A program made the position numbers and the translations under genes. The notes below the pieces were generated by a model. That model worked only from the letters and a program-made list of their open reading frames with translations, did no database searches and was not told the origin of the DNA. Below, one piece after another: positions 5,711-6,371 of a stretch of 6,371 bases of DNA (position 1 is the stretch's first letter; each line of letters opens with the position of its first letter). Origin of the DNA: Chloroflexota bacterium (GTDB lineage Bacteria > Chloroflexota > Anaerolineae > Anaerolineales > UBA4823); assembly GCA_030636125.1 (NCBI GenBank), contig DAOVXM010000160.1, positions 1 through 6,371 of the forward strand. The letters are read 5' to 3'.

Positions 5711-6371
5711 ATGACGGGACAAATCATTGATGGAAAAGCTATAGCAGCCCAGGTACGTGCAAAAGTCGCGGAAGATGTCGAGGCCAGGATAGCCGCAGGA
5801 TTATCAAGACCTGGCTTAGCTACTGTTCTGGTGGGGGAGAACCCCGCTTCAGAAGTATATGTTCGCATGAAACAGAGGGCTTGTGAAAAGGCCGGCATTA
5901 CATCCTTTGGGTATAATCCTCCAGCCGATATATCTCAAGAAGAGCTAGAAAAGCTGGTGTCAGACTTGAACGACGACCCTGCTGTGAATGGCATTCTTGT
6001 CCAACTTCCCTTGCCTGATGGATTAGATGAAGAGCGTGTTTTAAATGCCATCAGCATAGAAAAAGATATAGATGGTTTTCATCCAATAAATATTGGACGT
6101 TTAGCACAAAAGGGTCGTGAATCCTTGTTCGTACCTTGCACCCCAGATGGTGTCCTTTATTTGCTGGACGAGACCGGTGTCGAATTAGAAGGCGCGAATG
6201 TCGTTGTACTGGGACGCTCCAACATTGTCGGCATGCCGGTCGCTCTACTCTTGGTTAAACGTAATGCCACTGTGACTATTTGTCACTCACGCACAAAGAA
6301 TCTACCCGATGAGTGCAGTAAGGCCGATGTCCTTGTCGCTGCTGTGGGACGCCCTGAGATGGTAAAAGGTG
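5711..6371 (+). CDS. folD: FolD, bifunctional methylenetetrahydrofolate dehydrogenase / methenyltetrahydrofolate cyclohydrolase (5' part)
   Basis: The first 220 codons of a protein that is normally about 280-300 residues long; the gene runs off the window edge. FolD is a cytosolic homodimer that interconverts 5,10-methylene-THF, 5,10-methenyl-THF and 10-formyl-THF using NADP(H), supplying C1 units for purines and formyl-Met or linking to acetogenic-type C1 metabolism. The catalytic pattern is intact: Y50 and K54 in YVRMK, Q98 in GILVQLPLP (94-102) and D121 in KDIDGFHP. All have the same numbering as in E. coli FolD. The Rossmann-fold dinucleotide-binding signature GRSNIVGMP spans 168-176, followed by a typical CHSRT segment and VGRPEMVKG at the edge. 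The start at ATG 5711 is supported by AGGAG six bases upstream and by the normal family N-terminus (IIDGKAIA). Nothing looks broken. It is divergent from htpG; partners downstream cannot be seen. Confidence 0.98.
   Translation, partial: MTGQIIDGKAIAAQVRAKVAEDVEARIAAGLSRPGLATVLVGENPASEVYVRMKQRACEKAGITSFGYNPPADISQEELEKLVSDLNDDPAVNGILVQLPLPDGLDEERVLNAISIEKDIDGFHPINIGRLAQKGRESLFVPCTPDGVLYLLDETGVELEGANVVVLGRSNIVGMPVALLLVKRNATVTICHSRTKNLPDECSKADVLVAAVGRPEMVKG

Noticed and set aside
1..6371. CRISPR array, tRNA, rRNA, toxin-antitoxin, phage or defence genes
   Set aside because: No tandem repeat-spacer pattern, RNA gene signature or recognisable coding sequence for any of these was seen on either strand.

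Overview
The window looks like a piece of bacterial chromosome carrying metabolic and housekeeping genes. GC content is moderate, coding is dense, start sites are ordinary and no phage or plasmid genes are visible. A ~1,000-residue D-2-hydroxyacid dehydrogenase-type protein fusing FAD and Fe-S/CCG domains, a likely TGS/uridine-kinase-type nucleoside kinase tail, and the style of the FolD and HtpG proteins suggest a Chloroflexota (Anaerolineae-like) or similar deep-branching anaerobe. That placement is inference from recalled family resemblance, not a search.

Layout. Positions 1-144 are the 3' end of a rightward gene whose C-terminus resembles a uridine kinase-like nucleoside kinase. A large rightward FAD-linked oxidase/4Fe-4S/CCG fusion (172-3225) follows after 27 bp, probably in the same transcript. 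Its ATG has no Shine-Dalgarno sequence but sits in an ATGA overlap with a 13-codon mini-ORF (134-175). The short space to the convergent next gene (3226-3337) holds a perfect 19-bp-stem hairpin that probably ends transcription from one or both sides. The molecular chaperone gene htpG is on the minus strand (3338-5218), with a strong GGAGG ribosome binding site and a good sigma-A-type promoter at 5352-5379. The divergent folD gene (5711 to the window edge, 220 codons seen) encodes the bifunctional methylenetetrahydrofolate dehydrogenase/cyclohydrolase and is cut off at its 3' end.

The 492-bp htpG-folD intergenic region has the most unexplained structure. It contains mirror-image TTGACA boxes in an 11-bp perfect inverted repeat, a 13-bp palindrome between them, and a perfect 17-bp inverted repeat around a 31-bp centre (possible operator pair or short IS630-type insertion relic). 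It also has an 8-bp hairpin with a TCGG loop and, in the htpG leader, a 9-bp anti-Shine-Dalgarno match that could form an RNA thermometer.

The genes do not form one pathway. The hydroxyacid dehydrogenase feeds electrons from an organic acid into redox carriers, HtpG is a stress chaperone, and FolD supplies C1-folates. I see no defence, mobile or secretion system. The candidate novelties are regulatory structures and a degenerate CCG motif.
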